From Arthrobacter ramosus (GTDB taxonomy: Bacteria; Actinomycetota; Actinomycetes; Actinomycetales; Micrococcaceae): DNA of 64,000 nt. The notes beneath the pieces are model-generated. The model was not told the origin of the DNA and did no database searches. It worked only from the letters and a program-made list of their open reading frames with translations. Numbering within the stretch: position 1 is the first letter of the stretch; each line of letters opens with the position of its first letter. Positions 9,398 to 18,262 of the stretch are shown piece by piece. Position numbers and translations under genes: made by a program. The stretch spans positions 868,001 through 932,000 of the forward strand of contig NZ_BAAAWN010000001.1 of the NCBI RefSeq assembly GCF_039535095.1, given 5' to 3'.

Positions 9398-10018
9398 TTG
9401 TGGGGGGCGGCCATTTGGCCGGTGACGCTGGAGAGTGGGGACCTCATCTTGCGTCCCATTCATTACCGGGACAAGAAGGAATGGACCGAGGTCCGCTCGC
9501 GTAACAGTGACTGGCTGGCGCCTTGGGAAGCCTCCAACCCGGCCCCTGGTGGCCGCCTACCGAACTACCGGCAGATGGTGGCTTCCCTTAACGCGCAGGC
9601 CCGGCAAGCGAGTGCCCTTCCGTTTGTGATCACGGAGCGTATTCCCGGGTTCCCGGAGCCCAGGATCGTCGGGCAGCTCACGGTCTCCGCGATTATGTGG
9701 GGGTCGGCGATGACGGCCACGCTTGGCTACTGGGTCGACCAGGCTCGGGCCGGTCGCGGAATAGCCCCCACTGCGGTTGCCATGGCCACCGACCATTGCT
9801 TTGAAGCCCTTGGACTGCACCGGATGGAAATCAACATCAGGCCCGAGAACGGGCCGAGCCTACGGGTCGTTGAGAAGCTGGGATTCCGCGACGAAGGCCG
9901 CCGCGAGCGTTTCCTTCACATCAACGGAGAATGGGCTGATCATCGAAGCTTTGCGTTGACCTCGGAGGAGGTCCCCGGGGGCTTGCTGGCTGCTTGGCTG
10001 AGACGCGGAGCCAACTAG
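9398..10018 (+). CDS. GNAT family N-acetyltransferase, RimJ-like
   Basis: A 206-aa GNAT-fold enzyme similar to RimJ/RimL, which acetylate protein N-termini with acetyl-CoA. The recognisable segments are LRPIHYRDKKEW (first strand) and GYWVDQARAGRGIAPTAV (acetyl-CoA pyrophosphate loop, a Q/RxxGxG-type site). HRMEINIRPENGPSLRVVEK and LGFRDEGRRERFLHINGEW then follow, characteristic of this subgroup. The start is uncertain between TTG 9398 and GTG 9422. It sits between galU and the SepX/GlpR-like gene. A hairpin follows the stop. Confidence 0.88.
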   Translation: MWGAAIWPVTLESGDLILRPIHYRDKKEWTEVRSRNSDWLAPWEASNPAPGGRLPNYRQMVASLNAQARQASALPFVITERIPGFPEPRIVGQLTVSAIMWGSAMTATLGYWVDQARAGRGIAPTAVAMATDHCFEALGLHRMEINIRPENGPSLRVVEKLGFRDEGRRERFLHINGEWADHRSFALTSEEVPGGLLAAWLRRGAN

Positions 10019-10033
10019 TCCGTTTGGGTGAAT

Positions 10034-10067
10034 GAGAGTCGGTAAATCCATTGATTTGCCGACTCTC
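10034..10067 (+). terminator. Stem-loop after the acetyltransferase gene
   Basis: Two 15-nt arms (GAGAGTCGGTAAATC and GATTTGCCGACTCTC) pair with one G-T wobble around a CATT loop. They lie 16 bp after the stop codon. There is no long T-run, so it may be a terminator or an RNA-stabilising hairpin. Confidence 0.6.
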
Positions 10068-10120
10068 CGACGACACACCGTGGGCAATGCGGTGGCCTCT
10101 GCGTATTTGCTTCTACGGTT

Positions 10121-11053
10121 TTGATTGTGGACTTCCCTCTCAGCAGCTCAGTGATATTGGTCATTGCTGTCGCGCTGTGGATTGTTTGGGTTGCGCCATA
10201 CATACTGCGGAATCGTCGCAACCACGTCCAAGTGGCCGGTGACGTCCCAGCGGATGTTATCGACGAAGACGCTCATGAACTGCAAGCCGGGGTGGTTCTG
10301 TCAATCACCCCTCGGCAGGAGAAAGCAATGGAAACCATGCAGAGCACCGCAACCGCATTGCCCGAGGTATCGGCCGACGCCGGCGAACGGCGTGATGCTG
10401 CATCGGATGCAGCGGTCTTCAAAGTCAGATACGGGCGTTGCGCTCTCGCTCTCGCCGGCGCCCTCCTCCTGCTCACGGCAGCCGTTTCCGGCGTGCTGCG
10501 CATTCTCGGCCTCGTTTCGGGTTGGCTGCCACTGGTATCCATCGTCGGCGTGGTCGGGATCGTCTTCCTGCTTCGACGGCTGGCCATCAGGGACCGCAGG
10601 GCGAAGATGAACAGGGCCTTCCGCAACGCAATGGGTCCCACAGTTGAGAGTTCTCGCGTAAGTCCTCCGGCCTCGGACCGACCGGCTACCAAGATCTTCG
10701 ACGCGGAAGCCCACGCCCGTGAAGCGACGCGCCTGACCGCCGTCGAACTTCGTCAGGCTGCCCTCAACGTTGCTGTCGCCGCCGGCGACAACACAGTCCG
10801 GTTTACGGCGGAATCCAAGGAATCTGAATGGCAGCCGGTGGACGTTCCCAAACCAACATACGTCGACGCCGCCAAGGCACCCCGGCCGGCACCGGAACCC
10901 CTCGACTTGCCTGAGGCTCCCAAGCCCCTCGGAAAGCCGACATTGAAGCCGGCCAGCGCGCCGTCCGCCGGCCCGTCGGTCAAGGCGCAGCAAGGCAAGC
11001 CTCAGAGCGCCCTCAGCAACCTCGACGACGTTTTGCAGCGCCGTCGGGCATAG
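10121..11053 (+). CDS. SepX/GlpR-like single-pass membrane protein
   Basis: About 310 aa. The N-terminal membrane segment (about 8-26) ends in WVAPYILRNRR, a conserved signature of the actinobacterial SepX/GlpR proteins. A second hydrophobic pair follows at about 115-155, then a long Pro/Ala-rich cytoplasmic tail. Known family members: Streptomyces SepX and Corynebacterium GlpR act in cell division and polar growth, GlpR as the receptor for the gephyrin-like Glp. The context (galU, RimJ-like acetyltransferase) is the conserved neighbourhood of that family, but no glp/moeA-like gene lies between galU and the acetyltransferase here. The start is TTG 10121, with GTG 10127 as an alternative. Confidence 0.75.
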   Translation: MIVDFPLSSSVILVIAVALWIVWVAPYILRNRRNHVQVAGDVPADVIDEDAHELQAGVVLSITPRQEKAMETMQSTATALPEVSADAGERRDAASDAAVFKVRYGRCALALAGALLLLTAAVSGVLRILGLVSGWLPLVSIVGVVGIVFLLRRLAIRDRRAKMNRAFRNAMGPTVESSRVSPPASDRPATKIFDAEAHAREATRLTAVELRQAALNVAVAAGDNTVRFTAESKESEWQPVDVPKPTYVDAAKAPRPAPEPLDLPEAPKPLGKPTLKPASAPSAGPSVKAQQGKPQSALSNLDDVLQRRRA

Positions 11054-11059
11054 TCTCCC

Positions 11060-11860
11060 TTGACTATTGTCTGCGTCGCAGGGGGCACGGGACAGGTGGG
11101 CCGTGAAGTCGTCCGTTTGGCGCTCGACGCCGGACTTGACGTGAGGGTGCTGAGCCGCCGCCCGCCGTCGGGCACGTCACCAGTCCATCACGACGGCGCC
11201 TGCTACTTTCAGGCTGACGTCACCACAGGCGCCGGGCTGGCAGAGGCCCTGCAGGGGGCCGACGTCGTGATCGATTGCTTGGAAGGGCGGTTCGGGAAGG
11301 CCCGCAAGAATTTCGCCGACGGCGGCGCGCGCCTGCTCGCCGCGGCCGCCGGTTCCGGTGTCCGCAAGGCGGTTCTCCTCTCGATCATCAACTGCGACCA
11401 GAGCAACGCGGCGTTTTACGTCTCAAAAGCAGACAAAGAACGGGTCTACGCGCATTCGGCGCTTGAGACAGTCGTTGTGCGGGCCACACAGTTCCACAGC
11501 CTCGTGACGGCGGTTTTCCAGGCCGGGGCGAAAGTCCGCCTCATCCCGGTCTTCAAGGGCACACGCTTTCAGACGATTTCACCGTCGGATGTGGCGTCCG
11601 AGTTGCTGACCGAAGCCGTGGGGGAGCCTTCAGCAGAGCGACACCGTACACGAACCATCGGCGGACCGGACATCCGGACCACGCGTGAACTCGCTGAGAT
11701 CTGGCGAGGAGCTACGGGATACGCCGGGCGGATCGTGGAGCTGCCGTTGCCGGGAGCGATGGGCAAATATCTTCGGAACGGACTGAATTTGGTGCCAAGC
11801 CGGCGGACGGGAACAGACACGTTCGAGTCTTGGTTGGCAAAGCGCGAAGATAGTTTGTAG
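11060..11860 (+). CDS. NAD(P)-binding NmrA-like oxidoreductase
   Basis: A 266-aa atypical short-chain dehydrogenase. The N-terminal Rossmann motif GGTGQVG follows directly after the TTG start. An Asp-containing ADVVIDCLEG segment then follows, and a YxxxK-like YVSKADKERV at about 120. Later residues (VVRATQFHSLVTAVF) match the NmrA/SDR_a5 substrate region. The substrate is unknown. The gene starts 6 bp after the SepX/GlpR-like gene and ends 31 bp before the tRNA gene. Confidence 0.8.
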   Translation: MTIVCVAGGTGQVGREVVRLALDAGLDVRVLSRRPPSGTSPVHHDGACYFQADVTTGAGLAEALQGADVVIDCLEGRFGKARKNFADGGARLLAAAAGSGVRKAVLLSIINCDQSNAAFYVSKADKERVYAHSALETVVVRATQFHSLVTAVFQAGAKVRLIPVFKGTRFQTISPSDVASELLTEAVGEPSAERHRTRTIGGPDIRTTRELAEIWRGATGYAGRIVELPLPGAMGKYLRNGLNLVPSRRTGTDTFESWLAKREDSL

Positions 11861-11891
11861 CCTAGGGACACTGGGAACGCACGGTTGACCA

Positions 11892-11964
11892 GGGGCTATA
11901 GCTCAGTTGGTAGAGCGCTTCGTTCGCATCGAAGAGGTCAGGAGTTCGAGTCTCCTTAGCTCCA
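11892..11964 (+). tRNA. tRNA-Ala (anticodon CGC)
   Basis: A 73-nt cloverleaf. The acceptor stem GGGGCTA pairs with TAGCTCC (one G-T), the D-arm is GCTCAGTTGGTAGAGC, and the anticodon stem is CTTCG/CGAAG with loop TTCGCAT (anticodon CGC). The T-arm is AGGAG TTCGAGT CTCCT, and the discriminator base is A. The terminal CCA is not encoded. It lies at the boundary between the conserved backbone and the accessory region, so its 3' end is a natural integration site for the element that follows. Confidence 0.95.
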
Positions 11965-12587
11965 CAGTGAAGGCCCTTTGACCTGCGGAAACGTAGGGTG
12001 GGAGGGTCTTTCTTGCGCCGAAAATGGGGCCAACCACACGGAAACCACACGCTTTGGGATGAAAACGTATGGCAGACGATGTCGAACGTCGAGGATCGTC
12101 CCTCGTGTCTGAGACGGCTCGCGCACTCGATCTGACCTTCCCGAGAGGCCCGGCTGCTGCTGCTGTCGCCCGGGCTTGAGGTGTTCGGCGCTGGCGACGC
12201 GGGGGTCAAAGGCTGTTGGAGTGTTCCTCGCGCATAGGGCAGAGGTGGACGAATCGGGTAAACGCGCGGCACGCACGAAGGGCAGACCGTTTGCGCTGGG
12301 TCTGTCTGAGCGATCCCAGGGGAGTGGGCCGGGTATGCGGCGTGGCTGTACCCGGTGAGCTTTAGAGCCCTGTCATAATCTGGTCAGACAAGATGACTAA
12401 TCAAACGAAGGACCAGTCTCTGAAATGGCCAGGGCATGGCGGCTTCCAGCGGGCCGCCGAAACCCTTTGTGACTGTTAGTGAAGATGGGTCCGTGCGATT
12501 CCGAAATTCGGAGGTGGGGCTTTGAATGATTTGCTTCATATTAAGGGCGACTGTGCCGATTTTCATGCCTGCTGAAGGATGGGTCTA
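11965..12587 (+). other. Intergenic stretch after tRNA-Ala, no gene seen
   Basis: About 620 bp between the tRNA and the STAND-like gene. I see no convincing reading frame: long frames here run antisense to the tRNA or lack any recognisable sequence. A short inverted repeat CCGAAATTCGG lies near 12501. The stretch has lower coding character than both flanks and may hold the left end of the integrated element and the promoter of the next gene. Confidence 0.4.
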
Positions 12588-15500
12588 GTGCCAGAGTTCG
12601 GCCCGTTTTCCGTTGCTCCCGAGCAGATCAGCGGGCTTGGTGGTGCCAACTTCGGCCAGTTCGTGAGTCGACTGATCGCGACCGAGGCCGCTGCCCATGG
12701 GATGCGGGGCACAGTGCTAGAGACTACGTATCTGGAAAACATAGGCGATGGCGGAGTTGACGCGGGCCTGAGGCATGCCGCCGGGACTTCTTGGATTCCC
12801 GCTGGAGACAGCGCATGGCAGTTCAAAGCTGGCGATTTGGCGCCCGGCCGTTGTAAGACTGAGCTACGCGGAGCCGCGAGGGCACTCGAGATCCTTCAAG
12901 GTGGCGGCCAATACCGTCTGGTCTTAGGGGCGAGTCTCACCTCGACCAAGATCGACAAGCGACGAAATGCTTTGATTGAAACCGCCGTCGAGCTTGGAAT
13001 CGCGGGAGCCGACAAGGTTATTGACGTCGTCACTGCAGACGGTCTGGCCCGATGGGCCGAGCAGTACCCTGCCCTGGCGGTTAGTCCCGTGCTGCGAGGC
13101 ATCGGACATATCGGACACACCGTGGACGAATGGAGCCGGTCAAAGCTTCACGCCACATCTTGGGTGACTTCGACGTCGCGGGAGACACAGATCGATGCAA
13201 TTCGTCAGGTCATTTCTGGTAATGAGCAGCTGGATCTGCACGTCGATGGCGAGAGCGGTTTGGGCAAGACCAGGCTCGTGCTCGAAGCTCTTCGTGGCCA
13301 ACCGTACGAAGCGATAGTCATATATGCGCCTGCGGCGGACGAGTTTCCCGTCGCGGTCCTGGGTCATTTGCAGGCCCAGGAACGGTCGGCGGTCGTCGTT
13401 GTTGATGAGTGTGACCGCAAGCAGCATGAGGTCTATTCTTCAGTGCTCCACGCGGGTTCGGCGATCCGTCTCCTGACGATCGGCGAGCCAGGCGGCAATT
13501 CGACCCGTAGCCCGATGATATGTCTCGGCGGCTTCGACGACGAAGCGATGAGGGAGCTTCTTCGGAAGAACGAGCCACAGCTCTGGCCTGAGGCAGAGCG
13601 CGTCGTGGTTGATGTCGTCGCAGGGAACATCGATTACGCCCTAAAGGCGGCCAAGGCATTGGTCAGCAGGGGGGCTGGGTCGGCCGGTTCGCTCATTACT
13701 GAAGAGGATGTTCGTGCATTCATGACTGAGCAGCTCCCGGACGGCACGCTTTTTTTAGCGTGCTGCGCCCTCGCTCTATTCAGCCGGTTTGGCTGTGACG
13801 CAGACGCTGCGGTCGAGCTCTCCACGATCGCGTCTGGTCTCGGTTTCCAGGACGCCGAGCTTCACGCTGCGTTGACTTCCCTTCAGCGGCATGGGCTTCT
13901 CTCTCGTCAAGGGCGATTCCGGAGCGTCGCGCCTCATCCACTCGCCGTATACCTGGCATCGCGGGGATGGGACCAATACGGGCAGCGCATCATCAGCAAT
14001 CTCCTTCCGATGCTTGACTCGGACTTGGCGGAACGCTTGTTCCGCCGTGCGGCCGAGATCGGCGAGCTCGACAGTGCGAGCAGCGCCCTTGCCGCGATGA
14101 TGTCGGAGACCGGGGTGCTCTCGTCCTTCGGCGCCTTGGGCAGGAACAACAATTCAAGGTTGCTTGTTCATTTTGCCGTGCTTGCTCCTCGCCCTGTCGC
14201 TGATCGGCTCTCCTCACTCATCGAGGCGAGTGGCGAAGATGAATTGCGCGAGCATCAGAGCGTCCGGCGCGATCTTGTATGGACCTTGGAGAAACTCGCT
14301 TGGCACTCCCGAACATTCGAAACCGCTGCAGACTCACTGCTCCGTCTCGCTCTTGCCGAGACGGAGCAGTTCAGCAACAATGCGAACGGAACGTGGATCG
14401 AACTTTTCGGGACCATGCTTCCCGGAACCGCAGCGCCGCCCGAGGCCAGGATCGCCTATTTGCGAAGCGTTGCGGCTTCGGACGACGCACGAATGCGTCT
14501 ACTTGCCCTAAAAGGTGCGGCCCGTGCGCTGGCCATCCACGAATCGATCATGGTGTCAGGCGAGGTCCAAGGCGGTGTGGTCGTTGAACGCCGTGGCCGC
14601 CCCGAGACCTGGGGCGATGCGTGGAGCTATCGCAATGCCGCGATCGACATACTCGGAATGCTTGCCACGGACGATGACGGCGAAGTCGCCTCAACCGCAA
14701 TCAAGGCGCTGATTGAAGCCATCCATGGATCCCTGGAGATGCCCGCAGTTCGAGACCATCTCGGACAGGTGCTGGCCACCTTACCCAGAGACCCAATTTC
14801 GCAAGTACGAATCGAGATAGAGCAGTTGCGTTCGATGTTCGCCCGCGTCGAAGCGGCGAAAGAGGTTGAAGAGGACGAAGAGACGGACGTGCGTCGCGAG
14901 AGTGTTGAGGTGCTCGCATCGAAATTGCCACCTGAGGACGCAATGGAAAGGCTGATCATTACGGCCAACACGAATTCGTGGGACAGTCCGGTCGATGAAG
15001 TAACCAGAGATCTCATCGTTTCCGCCAGAGCGGTGGCTGACGATGGACCCGGGGAAGTGCTGTTGAAGCTCCTGTCCTCTGGGACAGTTCAGGCGGCGTT
15101 CGCCGCTGGCGCTGCTCTATCTGATCTCGGAATGGACCTTCAGCGCAACCAGAAGAAGCTGGCAGCCCTCTTCGAAGGCCCGAACTCGGAGGCCGTTTTC
15201 GGCTACCTTCATCGGCTGGCCGACCACGGGGATACCGACGCCTACGACCGGTATGTCGATGGGCAGGGCCTCCCACCCTTGGAGAAGCTGCGGCTTTCGG
15301 TCCGCGGCCCACGCACCGAAAGGGCAGTTGAACGAGTGGATCAGCTTGTTCGCGCGATTTCCGTTAGCGCCGCGGCCAGGCTCCTCTTCGCATGGATGCA
15401 TGAAGCCCCAGATGACCACGTTGCTCGATACCTGGCACTGTGGCTCGATCGCATCGATTCGCAGGAGGATTACAACGCGGCTGTTGATTTCGCATGGCAC

Positions 15501-16190
15501 CAACTCCTTAACAAGGAGAGGCGTATCGCACAGTTCGAGCCATTGAATCGCATACTTGTCGCCAAGAGGTCGGAGTTTCCAGACGTGGGGCACCAATACT
15601 GGGGCTGGACACAACTTGCCGAGCGGTGGCTCAACGATGACCCAATAGGCCTGGCCAGCCTCCTCACGGACCTCATCGACGGTGGTGCAATGAACCCTTA
15701 CAGCGGTTCGGAAGAGGCGCAGCTGTGGCACCAAGCCCTGAAGACCGCGGGCGAACCGGCTTGGCTGGATGTCATGAACCGTATCGAGGGTGGATCTTGG
15801 CGATTTTCATTTGGCATGGACATCTGGCTGGCTAGCGCTGTCGATCTCCATGTAGTCGAGGCCTGGGTGGGCTCCAGCGTTGGGCGTGCACGCATCGTGG
15901 CGTCGGTGGCTCCCATGGAGGGCAACACCCTGCCGCCAGTCGCCCGTTTCCTGCTTGAAAGCTTTTCTCAAGACGATCGAGTGAAATCGGCGCTGGTCGG
16001 ACAGTTCGTCACTGGGTCGTGGTCGGGCAACGAGTCGGATCGAATCAGCCGGCAAATCGCGCAGGTTGAGGGTTGGATCACTGATCACGCCGTTTCCCAG
16101 AAGGCCAGACAATGGATCCATGGTTTGATTGCTTCCTTGGAGGCATGGCGTGTGCAGGCCCTTGAGCGGGAGGCTGAGCAGCACTGGTAG
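12588..16190 (+). CDS. STAND-type NTPase with N-terminal PD-(D/E)XK-like nuclease domain
   Basis: About 1200 aa from GTG 12588, which has an AAGGA site 8 bp upstream (ATG 12579 overlaps that site). The N-terminal 170 residues look like an Mrr/Cap4-type nuclease: GDGGVDAG supplies the acid (Asp about 58) and WQFK the Q-x-K (about 78-80). A P-loop NTPase follows, with Walker A GESGLGKT (about 221-228) and Walker B VVVVDECD (about 269-276). The last 750 residues are helical, repeat-like sequence suited to sensing. Nuclease + STAND + repeats is the layout of Avs-like anti-phage proteins, in which ligand binding triggers DNA cutting. That role is inferred. The gene stands alone between tRNA-Ala and the integrase. 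Confidence 0.65.
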   Translation: MPEFGPFSVAPEQISGLGGANFGQFVSRLIATEAAAHGMRGTVLETTYLENIGDGGVDAGLRHAAGTSWIPAGDSAWQFKAGDLAPGRCKTELRGAARALEILQGGGQYRLVLGASLTSTKIDKRRNALIETAVELGIAGADKVIDVVTADGLARWAEQYPALAVSPVLRGIGHIGHTVDEWSRSKLHATSWVTSTSRETQIDAIRQVISGNEQLDLHVDGESGLGKTRLVLEALRGQPYEAIVIYAPAADEFPVAVLGHLQAQERSAVVVVDECDRKQHEVYSSVLHAGSAIRLLTIGEPGGNSTRSPMICLGGFDDEAMRELLRKNEPQLWPEAERVVVDVVAGNIDYALKAAKALVSRGAGSAGSLITEEDVRAFMTEQLPDGTLFLACCALALFSRFGCDADAAVELSTIASGLGFQDAELHAALTSLQRHGLLSRQGRFRSVAPHPLAVYLASRGWDQYGQRIISNLLPMLDSDLAERLFRRAAEIGELDSASSALAAMMSETGVLSSFGALGRNNNSRLLVHFAVLAPRPVADRLSSLIEASGEDELREHQSVRRDLVWTLEKLAWHSRTFETAADSLLRLALAETEQFSNNANGTWIELFGTMLPGTAAPPEARIAYLRSVAASDDARMRLLALKGAARALAIHESIMVSGEVQGGVVVERRGRPETWGDAWSYRNAAIDILGMLATDDDGEVASTAIKALIEAIHGSLEMPAVRDHLGQVLATLPRDPISQVRIEIEQLRSMFARVEAAKEVEEDEETDVRRESVEVLASKLPPEDAMERLIITANTNSWDSPVDEVTRDLIVSARAVADDGPGEVLLKLLSSGTVQAAFAAGAALSDLGMDLQRNQKKLAALFEGPNSEAVFGYLHRLADHGDTDAYDRYVDGQGLPPLEKLRLSVRGPRTERAVERVDQLVRAISVSAAARLLFAWMHEAPDDHVARYLALWLDRIDSQEDYNAAVDFAWHQLLNKERRIAQFEPLNRILVAKRSEFPDVGHQYWGWTQLAERWLNDDPIGLASLLTDLIDGGAMNPYSGSEEAQLWHQALKTAGEPAWLDVMNRIEGGSWRFSFGMDIWLASAVDLHVVEAWVGSSVGRARIVASVAPMEGNTLPPVARFLLESFSQDDRVKSALVGQFVTGSWSGNESDRISRQIAQVEGWITDHAVSQKARQWIHGLIASLEAWRVQALEREAEQHW

Positions 16191-16314
16191 GTGGAACAGC
16201 TCTTATTCAGGACGGAGTAACAGGGAAAGACTCGCTATGGGGGCGACAACCGACGTATTAGGATCAAAAATCCACCGATCCACTGGGAATCGACGCGGAT
16301 ATCGGCTTCAGATC

Positions 16315-17505
16315 TTAAGGAGTGGGACCCGCGGGAGGTTCCCAGCTGCCAAACCGTTCAAGCGCAACAGTAAGGTCTGGGGATTCCGTGGCCTTGGCGA
16401 TGTAGTGCTTTTCGGTAACGGCCGTTCCTGAATGGCCGAGTTGCGCAGCGGCATGTTTGGAGCTGTATTCCTTGTCGATGAGGGTTGCCACGGACTTTCG
16501 GAATACGTGTGGGGTCACCCATTCATAGGGGGATCCGGCGCGCGCGTCTCGCCACTGCCTGCGAAAGTTGTGTGGGCTGCGCACTGTTCCCGTTGATGAG
16601 GGGAACAACATGTCCTCGGGATGGGGCTGTTCCGTCGCGTGCTTGCGTTCGAGCGTATGCGCGGCGAACGGGGGAAGCTTCATGGTCCTGAAACCGGCTT
16701 TTGTCTTGGGATGGTCCTGCCGATAGGCACTTCGACCCCTTTCCATGACAACCGTCCCCGAGATTGTGATGGTTGGCGGCTTTGCGTCCAGATCGATGTC
16801 TTGCCACCGGATAGCAAGGACTTCGCCAATGCGGGCACCGGTTGCGAGGAAGATGTCCAATACATCAAGCAGGTCTGATGTCCGCGGCCGTCCCTTTTGG
16901 GCGGGGTCGTTCTGCCAGTCGCGGATGATTGTGCGGAGCTTTTGAACGTCTTTGACGGTGAGTGCTTTGACGTTCTTCGTGGCGAGTTTGATGGGTGCGA
17001 CGTCGCGGATTGGATTGCTGTGGAGGGCGTCGTGCCTTACGGCTAGTCCGATGATTCCTGTGAGAACGATCTTTGAGTGGCGTGCGGTGGCCGGGTGGTC
17101 AATGGCCACGTTTTTCAAGAATCGGTCGAGGCGGCCGGTAGTGAGTTCATTCAGTCGCAGCCCGGATAGGGCGGGCGCGATGACACGGTTGTAGGTGTCT
17201 TTGTAGCCGTCGATGGTCCGGCGGCCGGCGCGGCCGTTGCTTTCGATTTCGGCGAACCACAGTGCGCTGAGTTCGGATAGTCGGGTGGTTCTGGAGATTT
17301 CACTGGTGTTAGGGGCTTGCCGGTCATGGAAAGAAGTGGTCAGGTTTCGCTCTGCGGCGGCTCCGGTAGTTCCCCAGGCCTCGGCGGTGCGAGTGACTCC
17401 GTCGGTGTCACGGTACCTCGTCGTGGCCCGCCAGCGGCCATTGGGGAATTTCTTTCGGTTGATTTTGCCCCAGGTTCCCAGTGGGAGCGGTGGTCTTGGG
17501 GACAT
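16315..17505 (-). CDS. int: Tyrosine recombinase (integrase)
   Basis: A 396-aa phage-type integrase. The N-terminus has an arm-binding-like region (FPNGRWRATTRYRD), followed by a SAM-like core-binding domain. The catalytic domain shows all the expected residues: Arg in TGARIGEVLAIRW, Lys in PKTKAGFR, His-x-x-Arg in TPHVFRKSVAT, His in QLGHSG and the nucleophile Tyr in TEKHYIAKA. It is followed directly by an excisionase-like gene on the same strand, the usual actinobacterial int-xis arrangement. It probably integrates the element at a tRNA such as the tRNA-Ala at 11.9 kb, but the gene is 4.4 kb from it with the STAND-like gene between. Confidence 0.93.
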   Translation of the reverse strand: MSPRPPLPLGTWGKINRKKFPNGRWRATTRYRDTDGVTRTAEAWGTTGAAAERNLTTSFHDRQAPNTSEISRTTRLSELSALWFAEIESNGRAGRRTIDGYKDTYNRVIAPALSGLRLNELTTGRLDRFLKNVAIDHPATARHSKIVLTGIIGLAVRHDALHSNPIRDVAPIKLATKNVKALTVKDVQKLRTIIRDWQNDPAQKGRPRTSDLLDVLDIFLATGARIGEVLAIRWQDIDLDAKPPTITISGTVVMERGRSAYRQDHPKTKAGFRTMKLPPFAAHTLERKHATEQPHPEDMLFPSSTGTVRSPHNFRRQWRDARAGSPYEWVTPHVFRKSVATLIDKEYSSKHAAAQLGHSGTAVTEKHYIAKATESPDLTVALERFGSWEPPAGPTP

Positions 17506-17721
17506 CTAGGCTTCCAAGCGTGAGGACAACCACGAGTTGAAGTCGCTACGGCTGATTCGGAGATGTCTGCCGATTCGGTAGGCGCGAGGGCCGAGGTGCT
17601 TCACGCGCCACTGGTAAAAGGTCTGCTCAGGAATCTGCAACTGGGTGCAGATGTCCTTCGGGGTCAGCCATTGTTCTTCGGCAGCTTCTGTCGTGATGCT
17701 GCGTTCTGGCGTCGTTGTCAT
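17506..17721 (-). CDS. xis: Excisionase-like helix-turn-helix protein
   Basis: A small (about 71 aa) winged-helix protein: WLTPKDICTQLQIPEQTFY forms the HTH, and YRIGRHLRISRSDFNSWL the wing and C-terminal helix typical of AlpA/Xis-type DNA-binding proteins. The preferred start is ATG 17721, with GGAG 6 bp upstream; the frame also offers ATG 17772. The stop abuts the integrase start, so the two are co-transcribed. The 5' part overlaps the end of the upstream HTH gene in another frame. Confidence 0.8.
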   Translation of the reverse strand: MTTTPERSITTEAAEEQWLTPKDICTQLQIPEQTFYQWRVKHLGPRAYRIGRHLRISRSDFNSWLSSRLEA

Positions 17722-18052
17722 CTGTGTCTCCGTCGCGTCCGCGGGTTGATCGCTGGCAGAAGGGCCAGCCATGTTCCTCGTTCATGGGAACGGACGAGCT
17801 AGGCGGCATGACGGTGTTGTGGAAGCTCGCACCCAGGTCATTGATTTGACCCTGGACTCGTTCGGGGGAGACATCAAACTCCCCGGAGGATCGTTGCACG
17901 AGACCAACCCGATGAAGCAAGTTGAGATGGCGGCGGATGGTGGACGACGAAGTCCGCAGTCCATTGGATATTTCCGTGCACGTGGTCGGTCCGTTTCTGA
18001 CCAGGAACCGGACGATCTGGCTTCGCGTTTTATTCATCAGGATGTTCGACAT
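17627..18052 (-). CDS. ArsR-like winged-helix regulator
   Basis: About 141 aa from ATG 18052 (the open frame continues upstream without a family match). Residues 1-65 form a winged HTH: IVRFLVRNGPTTCTEISNGL, then SSSTIRRHLNLLHRVGLVQR, resembling the second regulator at 18.7-19.0 kb. The C-terminal half is low in structure and overlaps the start of the excisionase gene by about 95 bp in a different frame. It probably regulates int/xis, an inference from position. The long overlap leaves some doubt about the true end. Confidence 0.6.
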   Translation of the reverse strand: MSNILMNKTRSQIVRFLVRNGPTTCTEISNGLRTSSSTIRRHLNLLHRVGLVQRSSGEFDVSPERVQGQINDLGASFHNTVMPPSSSVPMNEEHGWPFCQRSTRGRDGDTDDNDARTQHHDRSCRRTMADPEGHLHPVADS

Positions 18053-18262
18053 TGAGACCAACTGCCAGAGTGTTGATGAAGGTTGTGCTGTAGACGGGTC
18101 TACAGCAGCAGGGTACGCCGTCCGAAGTCTTGATGGAAGAGACCCGCAGTAAGAGCCACTTTTGATTGCCCGGGCATGCCACCCACGGAATACTGGGACA
18201 CAGCAAGATTCCGGTTCGAGCGGAGCCGGCCAGTGCAGGCAGCTGACGATGAGGAGCGGGTA

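Noticed and set aside
8387..9463. A 358-codon minus-strand frame over galU
   Set aside because: Complete overlap with a well-supported galU; no domain.
11862..12272. Minus-strand frame with KETRTPDLFDANEALYQLSY
   Set aside because: This is the well-known false translation of the antisense strand of a tRNA gene.
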